Shown piece by piece: positions 15,700 through 24,854 of a DNA stretch of 57,358 bases. The notes below the pieces were generated by a model. That model did not search any database. It saw only the letters and a program-made list of their open reading frames with translations, and had not been told where the DNA came from. The stretch's first letter is position 1; the number at the start of each line of letters is the position of its first letter. This stretch comes from a virus: IMG/VR virus record IMGVR_UViG_3300035698_021114, positions 1 to 57,358 of that record; one strand, 5' to 3'. Both the position numbers and the translations under genes were made by a program.

Positions 15700-18600
15700 T
15701 TTTTAATCAACCCCAATATTTTTTGTTCAAATGGTTCAAGTGGTAATTTATGTTTTATTTTTTCTCTCAATTCATCTAGATCTATAAGCAAGTCACAATA
15801 TATTTTTGGATATCCTGCTTTAATTCTTCCTTGTATTAATATTGGAGTTCCAAATCCTTTTTCAATAGTCTTTAAATGTTTTTTATACATTTTAGGTTTC
15901 AATTGAATTATAGCATAATCATTGCTTGGATCATCCATATTAAAAAAGCAATATCTTGCACCCATTCCTCTACTTTCTAATTCTTTTTTATTGCCAAAAT
16001 TTGAAATGTCTTCCCCTTCTCGTTTAAAATTAATGTCAAGTACACATCCTGCTAAAAATACTTTTCTATCTGTGGAAAAGTCAAGTGATATTATCTCACT
16101 AATTTTTACAACTTTTTTGCTTCTGTCTAAGATATCATTGTAATAATTAATGATATGTTTTTCAGGTGGAATTGGCAATACTTCAAGTTGTTTCTTAACA
16201 TCCTCTTCTTCATTTCCTGTCTTCATTGACATGCCAAGAGATTCTAAAGCACCAGCTTGATTAAGGTGAGCAACAACTCTTTTATTAACAACTCTTTTGT
16301 AAACTTTATCTTGGAAGTCTTCAAAACTTTTGAATGGTTGTACCTTAATTATTTCATCAGCTGCTTTTTGGCCAACTTGTTTTATTGCAGATAATCCTAC
16401 TACAATTTTACCATCATGAACTGACCATCCATCTTTACTAATATTAATGTCTGGGAATTGTAGTGGAATTCCTCTTGTTCTCATATCCTTAATTACTTCT
16501 TGAATTTTATCATCAAAGTGAGTATTTTTCAATACAGCATAATAAAATTCAGTTGGATAATAATGTTTAAGCCACATACACCAATAACTAATTGCTGAAT
16601 AAGCTGCACTATGAGATTTATTGAAACCATATGAACCAAACTGACAAATTGTATCAAATAAATCCTTAGCAACATCTAAACTAATTCCATTGTCAGAGCA
16701 ACCCTGAAGGAATTCTTGCCTTTGAGTTTCCATTGCTTCAAGCCCTTGTGACTTAGCCATTAACTTTCTAGCAATCTCAGTGTGAGCCCATGGCATGTTC
16801 CCTAATTTATTCATAAGCATCATCACTTGCTCTTGATACAAAATACAACCATGTGTGTCTTGTGTTATTTCAATATAATCTTTAATGTGATTAAATCTCT
16901 CATCTGGTTTTTCCATGCCATGTTTTATTCTAGTATAAAGTGCAGTTGTTCCAGATCGTAAAGCTCCAGGACGATACAATGCATTTGCAGCAACTAACTC
17001 TTCAAAGTTTTCAGGTTGCAGTTGTCTAAGCATTCTTATCATTCCTTTAGTTTCAAATTGAAAAACACCAACTGTATTTCCTAATTGGAATTCTTTATAT
17101 ATTTCTTTATCAGTAAATTCTTTTGGTAATGTTATATATTCTTTTATTTCTTCTAATGCTGTTTTGACAATTGATAAAGTTCTAAGTCCAAGTACATCTA
17201 ATTTCAAAAGACCTAATTTCTCACAATCTTTACCATCATAACATGCAGCTACAACACCACTAATTTTCTCTAATGCTAAGAAATTAACCAATGGTTCTTT
17301 ACCAACTACAACTCCAGCTGCATGGATACCTTTCTGTCTTGTCTGTCCTTCTAATTTCTCTGCATGTTCTATGACTTTAGGATAATTTTTCTTATAAAGT
17401 CTACAGGCTGGGAAAGCATCGAAGCTATCTTGAATTGTGAAGTTAACTCTCTGGTCTCCTCCTGATCTCTGAATAATTAATCCAGAAACTTTATTTGTTT
17501 CCCACATTGGTACATCAAATACTCTAGCACAATCTCTTATTGCTTGTTTTGATTTTAAAGTACCAAATGTTGAAATTGAAGCAACACAATCTTGTCCATA
17601 TTTTTCAATAAGATATTGTTTGACTTCTTTTCGTCTAGCATCTTCAAAATCCATATCAATATCTGGCATGTCTGTTCTTACTTCACTAATGAATCTATCA
17701 AAAAGCAATTTATGCTCTATTGGATCAAGACCTGTAACATCAATCAAATAACAAACTAAAGATCCTGCTACACTTCCTCTTCCAAGACCATACATGATGT
17801 TTTTCTTTTTACAGAATTCATAAATGTCCCAAACTAATAAGATATATTCAACAAATCCTTTCTCAACAAATCGACCCATTTCAAGGATTATTCTTTGTCT
17901 ATAAACTTCTCTTTCTTTTTTAGGTAATTTATCAATTTCTTTTCCTTTCCATCCTTCCTTAACAAGTGAAAATAAAAATTGAGCAGCTTTACCTTTATAT
18001 TGTTTTGGCAAATCAATAGTTGGTAAAACATCTTTTGCTATGTTAGGTTTTGATTTACACATTAGAGCAATTGTATTTGTTTGAGCAAAAGCTTCTCTTA
18101 TAGTTTTTTCTCCAAGCTCAGGAAATCGCTCCATCATTTCTTCATAAGCTTCATCATATGTATGGAACCAAAAATCTCTAGTATCAAATTTAAATCTTCT
18201 TGGGTTGTTCCATTTCTGTTTTGTATTTATTGCCAGTAATACTTCTTGACTTTCTGCATCTTCCTTTTCTATATAATGAGCATCAACTGCAATTGTTAAA
18301 TCAATATCTAAATCAATACCAATTTTTTTCAATACATAATTAACTTTTCTTTGATCTTCAGTATTGAATGTGTGAAGCTCTAAAAAGAATTTATCACCAA
18401 ATACTTTTTTCCACCAATTAGCTTCATTGAGTGCTGCTTGGTATCCTTCTTTAAGATATTCTTGAGCAACTATCCCACCAATACAAGCACTTGTGCAAAT
18501 GATTCCTTCATTGTATTGTAAGAACCATTCTTTTTTCATTATTGGTCTTCTTTTGAAATTCTCAAGACAAGCTTTTGTTGTAAGCTTTAAAATATTTTGA

Positions 18601-18863
18601 TATCCTTTTTGATTTTGTGCTAATAATATAGCATGTCTATATCTACCATCATATTCAACATATACTTCTGTACCAAGAATAGGCTTAATCCCTTCTTTTT
18701 TGCAAAGGTTATAGAATTTAATCCAGCCATACACATTACCATGATCTGTAATTGCTAGTGAATGCATTCCAAGCTTTTTAGCTTTTGCTATTATATCTCC
18801 AAGCTTCCCAAATCCATCTAAGATAGAGAATTCAGTGTGGTGATGTAGGCTGGTATAATTCAT
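15696..18863 (-). CDS. dnaE: DNA polymerase III alpha subunit (C-family, DnaE-like)
   Basis: 1055 residues. The N-terminal PHP domain keeps all nine metal ligands (H7, H9, D16, H41, E66, H77, C127, D194, H196), so proofreading exonuclease activity is likely. The polymerase core has GRGSVAGSL and MPDIDMDFEDARR (two catalytic Asp) and KLDVLGLRTL (third Asp). It continues with a helix-hairpin-helix (IKQVGQKAADEII) and an OB fold near residues 930-1030. No clear clamp-binding motif at the end and no sliding clamp gene seen. C-family polymerases are bacterial; finding one beside a PriS-PriL primase and archaeal promoters is unusual. GGTGACAGCAA precedes the ATG. Confidence 0.95.
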   Translation of the reverse strand: MNYTSLHHHTEFSILDGFGKLGDIIAKAKKLGMHSLAITDHGNVYGWIKFYNLCKKEGIKPILGTEVYVEYDGRYRHAILLAQNQKGYQNILKLTTKACLENFKRRPIMKKEWFLQYNEGIICTSACIGGIVAQEYLKEGYQAALNEANWWKKVFGDKFFLELHTFNTEDQRKVNYVLKKIGIDLDIDLTIAVDAHYIEKEDAESQEVLLAINTKQKWNNPRRFKFDTRDFWFHTYDEAYEEMMERFPELGEKTIREAFAQTNTIALMCKSKPNIAKDVLPTIDLPKQYKGKAAQFLFSLVKEGWKGKEIDKLPKKEREVYRQRIILEMGRFVEKGFVEYILLVWDIYEFCKKKNIMYGLGRGSVAGSLVCYLIDVTGLDPIEHKLLFDRFISEVRTDMPDIDMDFEDARRKEVKQYLIEKYGQDCVASISTFGTLKSKQAIRDCARVFDVPMWETNKVSGLIIQRSGGDQRVNFTIQDSFDAFPACRLYKKNYPKVIEHAEKLEGQTRQKGIHAAGVVVGKEPLVNFLALEKISGVVAACYDGKDCEKLGLLKLDVLGLRTLSIVKTALEEIKEYITLPKEFTDKEIYKEFQLGNTVGVFQFETKGMIRMLRQLQPENFEELVAANALYRPGALRSGTTALYTRIKHGMEKPDERFNHIKDYIEITQDTHGCILYQEQVMMLMNKLGNMPWAHTEIARKLMAKSQGLEAMETQRQEFLQGCSDNGISLDVAKDLFDTICQFGSYGFNKSHSAAYSAISYWCMWLKHYYPTEFYYAVLKNTHFDDKIQEVIKDMRTRGIPLQFPDINISKDGWSVHDGKIVVGLSAIKQVGQKAADEIIKVQPFKSFEDFQDKVYKRVVNKRVVAHLNQAGALESLGMSMKTGNEEEDVKKQLEVLPIPPEKHIINYYNDILDRSKKVVKISEIISLDFSTDRKVFLAGCVLDINFKREGEDISNFGNKKELESRGMGARYCFFNMDDPSNDYAIIQLKPKMYKKHLKTIEKGFGTPILIQGRIKAGYPKIYCDLLIDLDELREKIKHKLPLEPFEQKILGLIKK

Positions 18864-19093
18864 TTGCTGTCACCAATATTTTTTTTAATCTCATTGACAA
18901 AACCTTGCATTCGTTTCAGTGGAAATCCAATCCTATCTATAATTCTATCATATAAGAATTTTTTAATTTTATTATATTTTGGAATACATCGTGTGCATAT
19001 ATAACCAAATGGGAAAGATAACCATTTAGAATAAACTGTAGGATAATAATTAGCTTTTTTCTTACACAAATAACAATGTCTTGTTTTTTTCAT
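18860..19093 (-). CDS. Zinc-binding protein, 77 aa
   Basis: CYLC at 7-10 and CTRC at 33-36 form a four-cysteine zinc site, followed by a basic helical tail (KYNKIKKFLYDRIIDRIGFPLKRM). It overlaps the polymerase start by four bases (ATGA-type coupling). Possibly a nucleic-acid or polymerase accessory; not recognised. Confidence 0.65.
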   Translation of the reverse strand: MKKTRHCYLCKKKANYYPTVYSKWLSFPFGYICTRCIPKYNKIKKFLYDRIIDRIGFPLKRMQGFVNEIKKNIGDSK

Positions 19094-19374
19094 TTTTTCC
19101 TTTCCTCAATACAAATAACTCCATACATTGCATAGTTTGCTAAATCAATTAGAGTGTCTTTAACATTTTCAATAGTGATTTCTGTTCCTGTTTCTGAAAA
19201 TCTTTTCATCCTTTGCATTTTCCTTTTAAGATTAGTGTATAGATCTAACATTTTAGGATCTTTTATATTTTCTTGAAAAAATTCATCACCATAGGCTTCA
19301 TTCTTTTTTTCAAATACATCAAAGCATTCTTCCATAACTCCTCTTAATTGCTGTCCTCTTTCATTCATTTCCAT
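19090..19374 (-). CDS. Nmad1-like protein (DUF1599, nucleotide-modification associated)
   Basis: 94 residues. FEKKNEAYGDEFF and VKDTLIDLANYAMYGVI match the short helical DUF1599 / nucleotide modification associated domain 1 family, often found near modified-base genes in phages. Role within the family is unsettled. Neighbours include ThyX and an HAD phosphatase, so a nucleotide-pool role is plausible. Confidence 0.7.
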   Translation of the reverse strand: MEMNERGQQLRGVMEECFDVFEKKNEAYGDEFFQENIKDPKMLDLYTNLKRKMQRMKRFSETGTEITIENVKDTLIDLANYAMYGVICIEERKK

Positions 19375-19922
19375 TGTTCTTCAACCTCACTTAATTTTGT
19401 AATTCTAACTACATTTTTATTTAATTTGTATCTATTGTATTTGTTGTCCATTAGATAAACTTTGTATCCTAACTTTGCAACTTTGTTAGCTATCAAATGA
19501 TTATCTTCAATCATAAATTCTAATTCTTCAAAATATTTCTGAACTTGAATGTGTTTATTTTTACCCCAAAATAATAAATCATATGGTATGCTATGTTTCT
19601 TCAGCCATTTGATAGTTGTGTACATCAACTCCTTGTATTTATAGAATGGTCTTGCTGTTAGCAACACAACCATAAATCCTTGCTTCTTTAAATTGTGTAC
19701 TAATGCAGAAGCTCCTGCCAAAGCTTTAAGATTTATTTTAGCACCAGACTTTCTATATTGTGTTTTAAGTCTTCTATAAATATTGTATGGTACCAATTCT
19801 TTTAATGTCAGTAAATCATCTGCTTGCATTGTAGGTGGCAAATACTTCTTAGCATATTCAATCCATCCTTTAGGATATTCAGCCAACACTCCATCAATAT
19901 CAATTGCTACTATTTTGTCCAT
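19365..19922 (-). CDS. HAD-family phosphatase (5'-nucleotidase-like)
   Basis: 185 residues. Motif I VAIDIDGVLAEYP with D8 and D10; motif II VVLLTARP; motif III lysine in FWGKNKHIQ; motif IV FMIEDN. A complete HAD core with a helical cap insert (residues 20-75). Predicted to remove phosphate from small substrates such as nucleotides. Lies in the nucleotide gene cluster; substrate cannot be read from sequence. Confidence 0.8.
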   Translation of the reverse strand: MDKIVAIDIDGVLAEYPKGWIEYAKKYLPPTMQADDLLTLKELVPYNIYRRLKTQYRKSGAKINLKALAGASALVHNLKKQGFMVVLLTARPFYKYKELMYTTIKWLKKHSIPYDLLFWGKNKHIQVQKYFEELEFMIEDNHLIANKVAKLGYKVYLMDNKYNRYKLNKNVVRITKLSEVEEQWK

Positions 19923-20188
19923 GCTTTATCACCATTTATAATTCTACTTAGATTGTGTCCATATAAAATGCTTAACAATTGTTCTGCACCAATTCTTTTC
20001 CCTTTTAATCTAACATTGCTAAGAGTTGAATAAGTTTGGTATGTGTATCCTTTCATTGAGATCTTTCTAAGCTTACATATTAATTGTCCACCAAGATGAT
20101 CATCTGGTTCCCAGCAGACCTCTGTGACCCTACCAATTGTGCCATTCTTGAACAAAACAAAATCATTTTCTTTAATTGCTTTTACCAT
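19910..20188 (-). CDS. Hypothetical beta-rich protein, 92 aa
   Basis: Residues 1-55 (IKENDFVLFKNGTIGRVTEVCWE) look like a small SH3/KOW-type barrel as used for nucleic-acid or protein contacts. The C-terminus is helical. Overlaps both neighbouring genes. Family not assigned. Confidence 0.55.
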   Translation of the reverse strand: MVKAIKENDFVLFKNGTIGRVTEVCWEPDDHLGGQLICKLRKISMKGYTYQTYSTLSNVRLKGKRIGAEQLLSILYGHNLSRIINGDKAWTK

Positions 20189-21060
20189 TCTTGAGCCCTC
20201 TTGACAACATCATGAAATCTTACTCCATGTTTCCATTCACCATATCTACCTAAAAATTTAGTGTTTATTATTTTGAGTGTCCTTGCTGTATCAATCACTT
20301 GAGTTCGTAATGTGACATGATCTAATACTGTTTCTTTGAAAATTTCTTTGAGCCTCTGTGGTTCAATTTGTCCTATGAACTCAACTGTTAAATATTCTCC
20401 ATGGTCACTAACTCTATGAAATTGATATCCTGATCCACAATAAACATAATCAAAATCTTCAGTGTACATAAATTCTTTTTCCACTTTAACAAATGTAACT
20501 GATTTTGAATAATGTGCAGCAGATCCAAACCCTCTCATCCTAAGAAATGCAGGTTTAGGAATTGTGTTGACAATCCTTTCATAATTATAATCTGCATTTC
20601 TACCAAAAATTGTCTCATGATTCACTCTTTTGATTTTATCCAAGATAAGTCTTTCGCCAAGTGCTAATGCTAATTTATTGATCACAAGTTTAATATTACA
20701 ATCTAAAACTCGAATGGTTGTTTTGTTATCAGACATTACACTTTTAGGAACTGCAGCATCATTTGGCAATCCTCTACTTTTCCTGTAGTAATGAGTTCTG
20801 AACCATCTTGGTGGAACATCTGAAAGCATTTTAATCTGATGATCAAACCAGCAGTAACCTACTTTTTTAATTGTTGGTGTAAAGGATACTCCTAAATCAG
20901 AAAGCAACTTTCTAGTTTCTGGGGTGTCATGGATGTGTCTAGCTCCTAGATTAAATTTGAAGCCAAATTGACCCCCAATTCTATCTGTGATGACAGTGTA
21001 TTGTTGATTGTAAAAAGCTAAAACTAATCCAGTCATCCCTCCTCCTATTATGTATTTCAT
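20182..21060 (-). CDS. FAD-dependent oxidoreductase, UDP-galactopyranose mutase-like
   Basis: 292 residues. MKYIIGGGMTGLVLAFY is the dinucleotide-binding GXGXXG strand; GGQFGFKFNLGARHIHDTPE follows as in UDP-galactopyranose mutase and protoporphyrinogen-oxidase-like flavoproteins, and the end FLGRYGEWKHGVRFHDVVKRA matches the C-terminal FAD-contact motif. Redox or sugar-ring reaction uncertain; shorter than typical UGM (about 370). Related genes turn up in phages with sugar or modified-base pathways. Confidence 0.7.
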   Translation of the reverse strand: MKYIIGGGMTGLVLAFYNQQYTVITDRIGGQFGFKFNLGARHIHDTPETRKLLSDLGVSFTPTIKKVGYCWFDHQIKMLSDVPPRWFRTHYYRKSRGLPNDAAVPKSVMSDNKTTIRVLDCNIKLVINKLALALGERLILDKIKRVNHETIFGRNADYNYERIVNTIPKPAFLRMRGFGSAAHYSKSVTFVKVEKEFMYTEDFDYVYCGSGYQFHRVSDHGEYLTVEFIGQIEPQRLKEIFKETVLDHVTLRTQVIDTARTLKIINTKFLGRYGEWKHGVRFHDVVKRAQEW

Positions 21061-21479
21061 TTTAACAGCTCAGAATTTTTATGAATATTTCCAACAACTT
21101 CTAAATAATTATTTCTTATTGGAGAGATCATATCATTAAAGTACCATTCTTCATCTTCCAAGGATAATCTTTCAATGTCATGCTGAATATACCATCCAAT
21201 CATGTGTCTTGGGCAATCTCGTTTTGATTGCTGCTTAGTTATAAATTGGCCAAATTTTACTTCTCCCAATATTGTGCCACATCTCCCTTTTACAATATCT
21301 CCTTCATAAATTTCTATACCATTTTTATCTTTCAGTCCTGTATATTGCATCACTGGGACATCTGGAAGTCCTACACATTGGGGAGTATTTACTTCATGAA
21401 AATAATTTCCCCAACAATTTAAGCAGATAGGCATAACTATTTTATTTTCATACCATACTCTGAATTTAATTTCCCTCAT
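21057..21479 (-). CDS. YopX family protein
   Basis: 140 residues from the ATG at 21479 (AAGGTGTCTGATA upstream; it overlaps the ATPase gene end). MREIKFRVWYENK, VMQYTGLKDKNGIEIYEGDIVKG and YLEVVGNIHKN are the hallmarks of YopX proteins, common in phages and of unknown function. Full length for the family. Confidence 0.88.
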   Translation of the reverse strand: MREIKFRVWYENKIVMPICLNCWGNYFHEVNTPQCVGLPDVPVMQYTGLKDKNGIEIYEGDIVKGRCGTILGEVKFGQFITKQQSKRDCPRHMIGWYIQHDIERLSLEDEEWYFNDMISPIRNNYLEVVGNIHKNSELLK

Positions 21480-22191
21480 TATCAGACACCTTTTTCTTTT
21501 TAGGATTGAAGAATTTATCCCAATCCACCCCAATTGCAGTCCTTCCTTGATAACTTTGAATGTCTGCTCCTCTAGCTTTCTCAACATATAATTTGAAACC
21601 AGTTTCATCTTGCATTGCATTTAGAATACAGTCTACCATAAATCCAGATTCTTTCATCCATCTTGGTTGAAGAATTCCAGTTGGTTGTCCGCCTTTAGTA
21701 TATTGCTCACCACACCTTGCAGTAAAGACAACATTACATCCTAATGCTTTCACCCTCAATAAAAGTTTTCTGTATTCAGTATTAATCTTACCCCAATCAA
21801 ATTGAAATTTTAATCTGTCTGTAGGTTTTAGTTTGAATACTTTAACTTTGCAATAGGATTGACAGTACTGCCATAGATCTGTTACTGAATCTAAAATAAT
21901 AGTACCACCTTTAATATCCTCTGGCTTAATACTTTCAATTGCTTTATTGATCTGTTCCCAGTATGAAACTTCAATTTCTTCAGAATCACCATCATGTGAA
22001 ATTGGAACATATATATTAATTTTCTTTCCTTTATGATTATCTTTCAATGGAGCAGTTCCATTCTCAGTATCAATTACAAATATAGGTTCAGGTGCTGACA
22101 AAGCAAAACTACTTTTACCAGTTCCATAATCTCCCCAGATTGCAACTAATCTACCTCTATGTGCTGCTACTTTTTCAATTGGTTCAAACAT
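21466..22191 (-). CDS. Sak4-like RecA-fold ATPase
   Basis: 241 residues. Walker A IWGDYGTGKSS at 19-28, Walker B GGTIILDSVTDLW, and QPRWMKESGFMVDCIL match the compact RecA-like core of phage Sak4 single-strand annealing/recombination ATPases. GGAGTGATTAAAA precedes the start. Lies one gene from the ssDNA-binding protein and close to DUF932-like and Cas4-like genes, together a phage-type homologous recombination set. Confidence 0.85.
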   Translation of the reverse strand: MFEPIEKVAAHRGRLVAIWGDYGTGKSSFALSAPEPIFVIDTENGTAPLKDNHKGKKINIYVPISHDGDSEEIEVSYWEQINKAIESIKPEDIKGGTIILDSVTDLWQYCQSYCKVKVFKLKPTDRLKFQFDWGKINTEYRKLLLRVKALGCNVVFTARCGEQYTKGGQPTGILQPRWMKESGFMVDCILNAMQDETGFKLYVEKARGADIQSYQGRTAIGVDWDKFFNPKKKKVSDNEGN

Positions 22192-22197
22192 TTTTAA

Positions 22198-22632
22198 TCA
22201 CTCCAAAATTTTATGGTCTTTAATTATATTGTTCCAAATTTCTTGAGCTTTTTCCTTATTACCAAGTGCCATATGCTTCTCAGCTAATTGTAATTGCCCT
22301 TGCTCAAGTGAGAAACAGTTACAATCTACATCAGGACATACTGAATCTTTATTCTCAAGCCCATAATCTTGAACTTTATGCTGATTAAGATAACATCCTA
22401 ATTCTTTTGCTATTTTTTCTGAATCAGACCATAATTCTCTTTTCTTTTTTTCAAGTTCTTTTATGTCTCTTCTTATTCTCAAATAATTATTCACAGCACT
22501 TACTAATCTTCGATTTTTTTTAAGTTTTGGAATTCTTTCTTTAATTTTATTAGCCTTCTTAATCATAATCATTTCTAATATTTTTTGACTTTTTGACATT
22601 CCACTATAAGTTTGTATCCTATCACATTTCAT
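22198..22632 (-). CDS. Coiled-coil hypothetical protein, 144 aa
   Basis: GGAGGAAACAAAA decides the ATG at 22632 over the ATG 15 bases earlier, which is itself part of the ribosome site. The first 85 residues are a charged helical coiled coil; CPDVDCNC near residue 100 may bind metal; the last 45 look like one helical (TPR-like) hairpin: LQLAEKHMALGNKEKAQEIW. Not recognised. Confidence 0.6.
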   Translation of the reverse strand: MKCDRIQTYSGMSKSQKILEMIMIKKANKIKERIPKLKKNRRLVSAVNNYLRIRRDIKELEKKKRELWSDSEKIAKELGCYLNQHKVQDYGLENKDSVCPDVDCNCFSLEQGQLQLAEKHMALGNKEKAQEIWNNIIKDHKILE

Positions 22633-22718
22633 TTTTGTTTCCTCCATAATAATAATGAAGTGAAAAAGGAATGCAATGCATCCTTAATCTTGCTTCATCA
22701 CACCAAGTATTACTTGGA

Positions 22719-23957
22719 TTATTCAACATCCCAAGGGCTGTCTGCCTTTTCTTTAGGAATGTCCTCAGTAGGTTTGGTGGGGGTTTTATCTTCAACTTCA
22801 ACTTCAGATTCCTCTTCAGAGACATCATCATCAGTTTTCAGATCTGATTCATCCAAATTAACCACTTGGGGTTTAGTACACCATGCTGATGGTGCATATA
22901 TGCTATTTGCTTGCATCATCACTTTTGGCTCATCTTCATCTCCTTCTCTCTTCTTGAATTTCATTAGCTGTCCACCAATATAGATGGTGCTATATTCACC
23001 AAAGCAAGGATCAATATGTTTAGGGATGAAACACAATAGACTAGAATCAATATCATCATCAATCCCAAGTTCAGACTTTTCAACCACTAATGATTTATTA
23101 CCAGTGATTGGATTTTCTTCTAGATTAATAGAACTCACTTCACCTTTAAGCAATACAAAATGATTTCTATTATCTTTGTGCATTTCAAATGCATCTTCAA
23201 GAGCATCAAAGTCAACAATGAAGTCATTCATATGCTTCTCAATGAATTCTTGCATGTCAACTTTATACCCATCAACCTTTTGAAATCCATAATCCTCAGA
23301 AGCTTTTCTCCATAATAAATCCAAGTTACTTTTTGTGTAATCTTTACATGCTAATTTAAAGCTAGTCCATGTCCAAGCAGGAACTTCCATATCAGCTGCA
23401 GGTCCATTAATGGTTGTTCTAAAAAACTTAAATGTTGAAGCATCTTTAAATGTTACACCAAACAAATTTCTAAGAAGATTACTTGGGGGCAATGGTTTCC
23501 CAAATCTGAAGTTTTTCTTTTGATTCTCCTTACCAACATTCCAATATTCTCTAGTTTCAATTGGAAGACCTTGTGAGTTTGCTAATGGAACACCATCTTC
23601 ATTCACAGGAATACCAGCTGCATTAACTAATTTCTGATTTAAAGCTTTTGATGGATTCTCTTTATAGATCTTAAGAATTGCATCAGCCTTTTCTTTTTGT
23701 TTACCATACATAATTGCACCAATGTCAACAACACCAGAATCTCCAATGATCAAACCTTTCCATTCAATTGCATCAGTTCGTGCTTGTTTCCTAAAATAAA
23801 TAAGAAGTCGGTTTTGAGCTCTTTTAATTTGCTGATCTTCTGCCAGTGAGCTATGTGCTGTTTTGATTGCCTCAAGCACTTTGTCATATTCTTTGTTCAC
23901 AATCTCTTCAGTCATCTTAAATTTGACTGCTACTTGTTTAATAAATTTTTCATCCAT
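22719..23957 (-). CDS. RPA-like ssDNA-binding protein, 412 aa
   Basis: Start at the ATG 23957, nine bases after GGAG. Residues 60-330 are beta-rich and consistent with one or more OB folds (AIEWKGLIIGDSGVVDIGA; FVLLKGEVSSINLEENPITGNKSLVV; STIYIGGQLMKF). A long acidic linker leads to SPWDVE, an end like the acidic tip by which SSB-type proteins hold partners. A similar short hairpin (CCAAG, five-base loop, CTTGG) lies just after the gene. RPA function is inferred from fold pattern, tail and context. Confidence 0.6.
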   Translation of the reverse strand: MDEKFIKQVAVKFKMTEEIVNKEYDKVLEAIKTAHSSLAEDQQIKRAQNRLLIYFRKQARTDAIEWKGLIIGDSGVVDIGAIMYGKQKEKADAILKIYKENPSKALNQKLVNAAGIPVNEDGVPLANSQGLPIETREYWNVGKENQKKNFRFGKPLPPSNLLRNLFGVTFKDASTFKFFRTTINGPAADMEVPAWTWTSFKLACKDYTKSNLDLLWRKASEDYGFQKVDGYKVDMQEFIEKHMNDFIVDFDALEDAFEMHKDNRNHFVLLKGEVSSINLEENPITGNKSLVVEKSELGIDDDIDSSLLCFIPKHIDPCFGEYSTIYIGGQLMKFKKREGDEDEPKVMMQANSIYAPSAWCTKPQVVNLDESDLKTDDDVSEEESEVEVEDKTPTKPTEDIPKEKADSPWDVE

Positions 23958-24378
23958 TATTCTCATCTCCTAAAATTATTTTTTTTGGAAAGGTTACTGT
24001 GATCCTTTCTTTAATTTCTACAAATCCAATTGTATCTGTCTTAGCTACTTTTTCAAATGTTTTGACATCTAACATTAAAAACATGTCTTTATCCTTAGCA
24101 AACTCCAAAGCGGTCTTTGGATTATATTTAAGATATTCAGAAACTCTTATTCCAATTCCACCAAGTTTGCTTTTAATTTCATCTTTTAAGTATTCTGCTT
24201 TAGCTTCTATTGTTAGTTCACCTTTACAAACAGATATAGAATTGTTAGCAGTTTTTATTTGTAAAATTAAATCTTTGTTTTCATCTTCAAATTTCTTTCT
24301 AACTTCAGCCATTGTATCAGTTAATATTTCCAAATGATCTGTCCACTTTTGTAGATTTAATACTTTGTCTTTATCCAT
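23950..24378 (-). CDS. Hypothetical protein, 142 aa, coiled-coil N-terminus
   Basis: Start at the ATG 24378 in the sequence GAGATGAGAATGATGGAT, nearly the same junction that starts the next gene (GAGATGAGAATAATGGAT), so both are coupled to the preceding stop. Helical, charged residues 1-60; then a mixed region ending ITVTFPKKIILGDENNG. Possibly a partner of the ssDNA-binding protein; not recognised. Confidence 0.6.
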   Translation of the reverse strand: MDKDKVLNLQKWTDHLEILTDTMAEVRKKFEDENKDLILQIKTANNSISVCKGELTIEAKAEYLKDEIKSKLGGIGIRVSEYLKYNPKTALEFAKDKDMFLMLDVKTFEKVAKTDTIGFVEIKERITVTFPKKIILGDENNG

Positions 24379-24664
24379 CATTCTCATCTCTGAATGTTCC
24401 TTTCTTAACTCTTCTAATATTAACTCCCCGATCTCCAATGTTACAGCCATAATAGTCATATCTGGAACATCCAATAGGTAATTTTTCATAGTCATTACTT
24501 TCAAATAAATATGTTGATGCTCTGTCAATAGACCTGAAATTAGTTTGTAATATTGGTTTAAAACTCTCAGCTCTTATTTCAACTATATCACAAGTAATGT
24601 CTGTTTTTTTTCTTTTCTCAATATACTTTTCAATCTGTTCAGTACTCATATTATCAATTTCCAT
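24371..24664 (-). CDS. Hypothetical protein, 97 aa
   Basis: AAGGAGACCCAAG precedes the ATG at 24664. Helical start (MEIDNMSTEQIEKYIEKRKK) then a region with scattered Cys and Tyr (GCSRYDYYGCNIGDRG). Not recognised. Overlaps the next gene. Confidence 0.55.
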   Translation of the reverse strand: MEIDNMSTEQIEKYIEKRKKTDITCDIVEIRAESFKPILQTNFRSIDRASTYLFESNDYEKLPIGCSRYDYYGCNIGDRGVNIRRVKKGTFRDENDG

Positions 24665-24851
24665 CTTGGGTCTCCTTTTCAATCAATTTAGCATGTTCAT
24701 TTGCAATAGTTGATATTACTTCTGCACCTGCTAATGTCCACAGATGTCTTATTGCATCAGATAGACTTGCATTTTGTCCTTGTTTCTTTAGATGATTCCT
24801 CACAGCCTTAACTTTTCTATGGGCATCATCATCATATGTATTTGTTGGCAT
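24654..24851 (-). CDS. Possible ribbon-helix-helix protein, 65 aa
   Basis: CGGAGGAATAAAG before the start is one of the best ribosome sites in this arm. KVKAVRNHLKKQGQNASLSDAIRHLWTLAG resembles the two helices of CopG/Arc-type ribbon-helix-helix domains (S-D-A-I-R-H-L). If so, it is a DNA-binding regulator near the origin. Confidence 0.5.
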   Translation of the reverse strand: MPTNTYDDDAHRKVKAVRNHLKKQGQNASLSDAIRHLWTLAGAEVISTIANEHAKLIEKETQDGN

Positions 24852-24854
24852 TCT

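Noticed and set aside
22612-22983. Long Ser-rich frame on the plus strand
   Set aside because: It is the antisense shadow of the acidic tail of the RPA-like gene and has no ribosome site or promoter.
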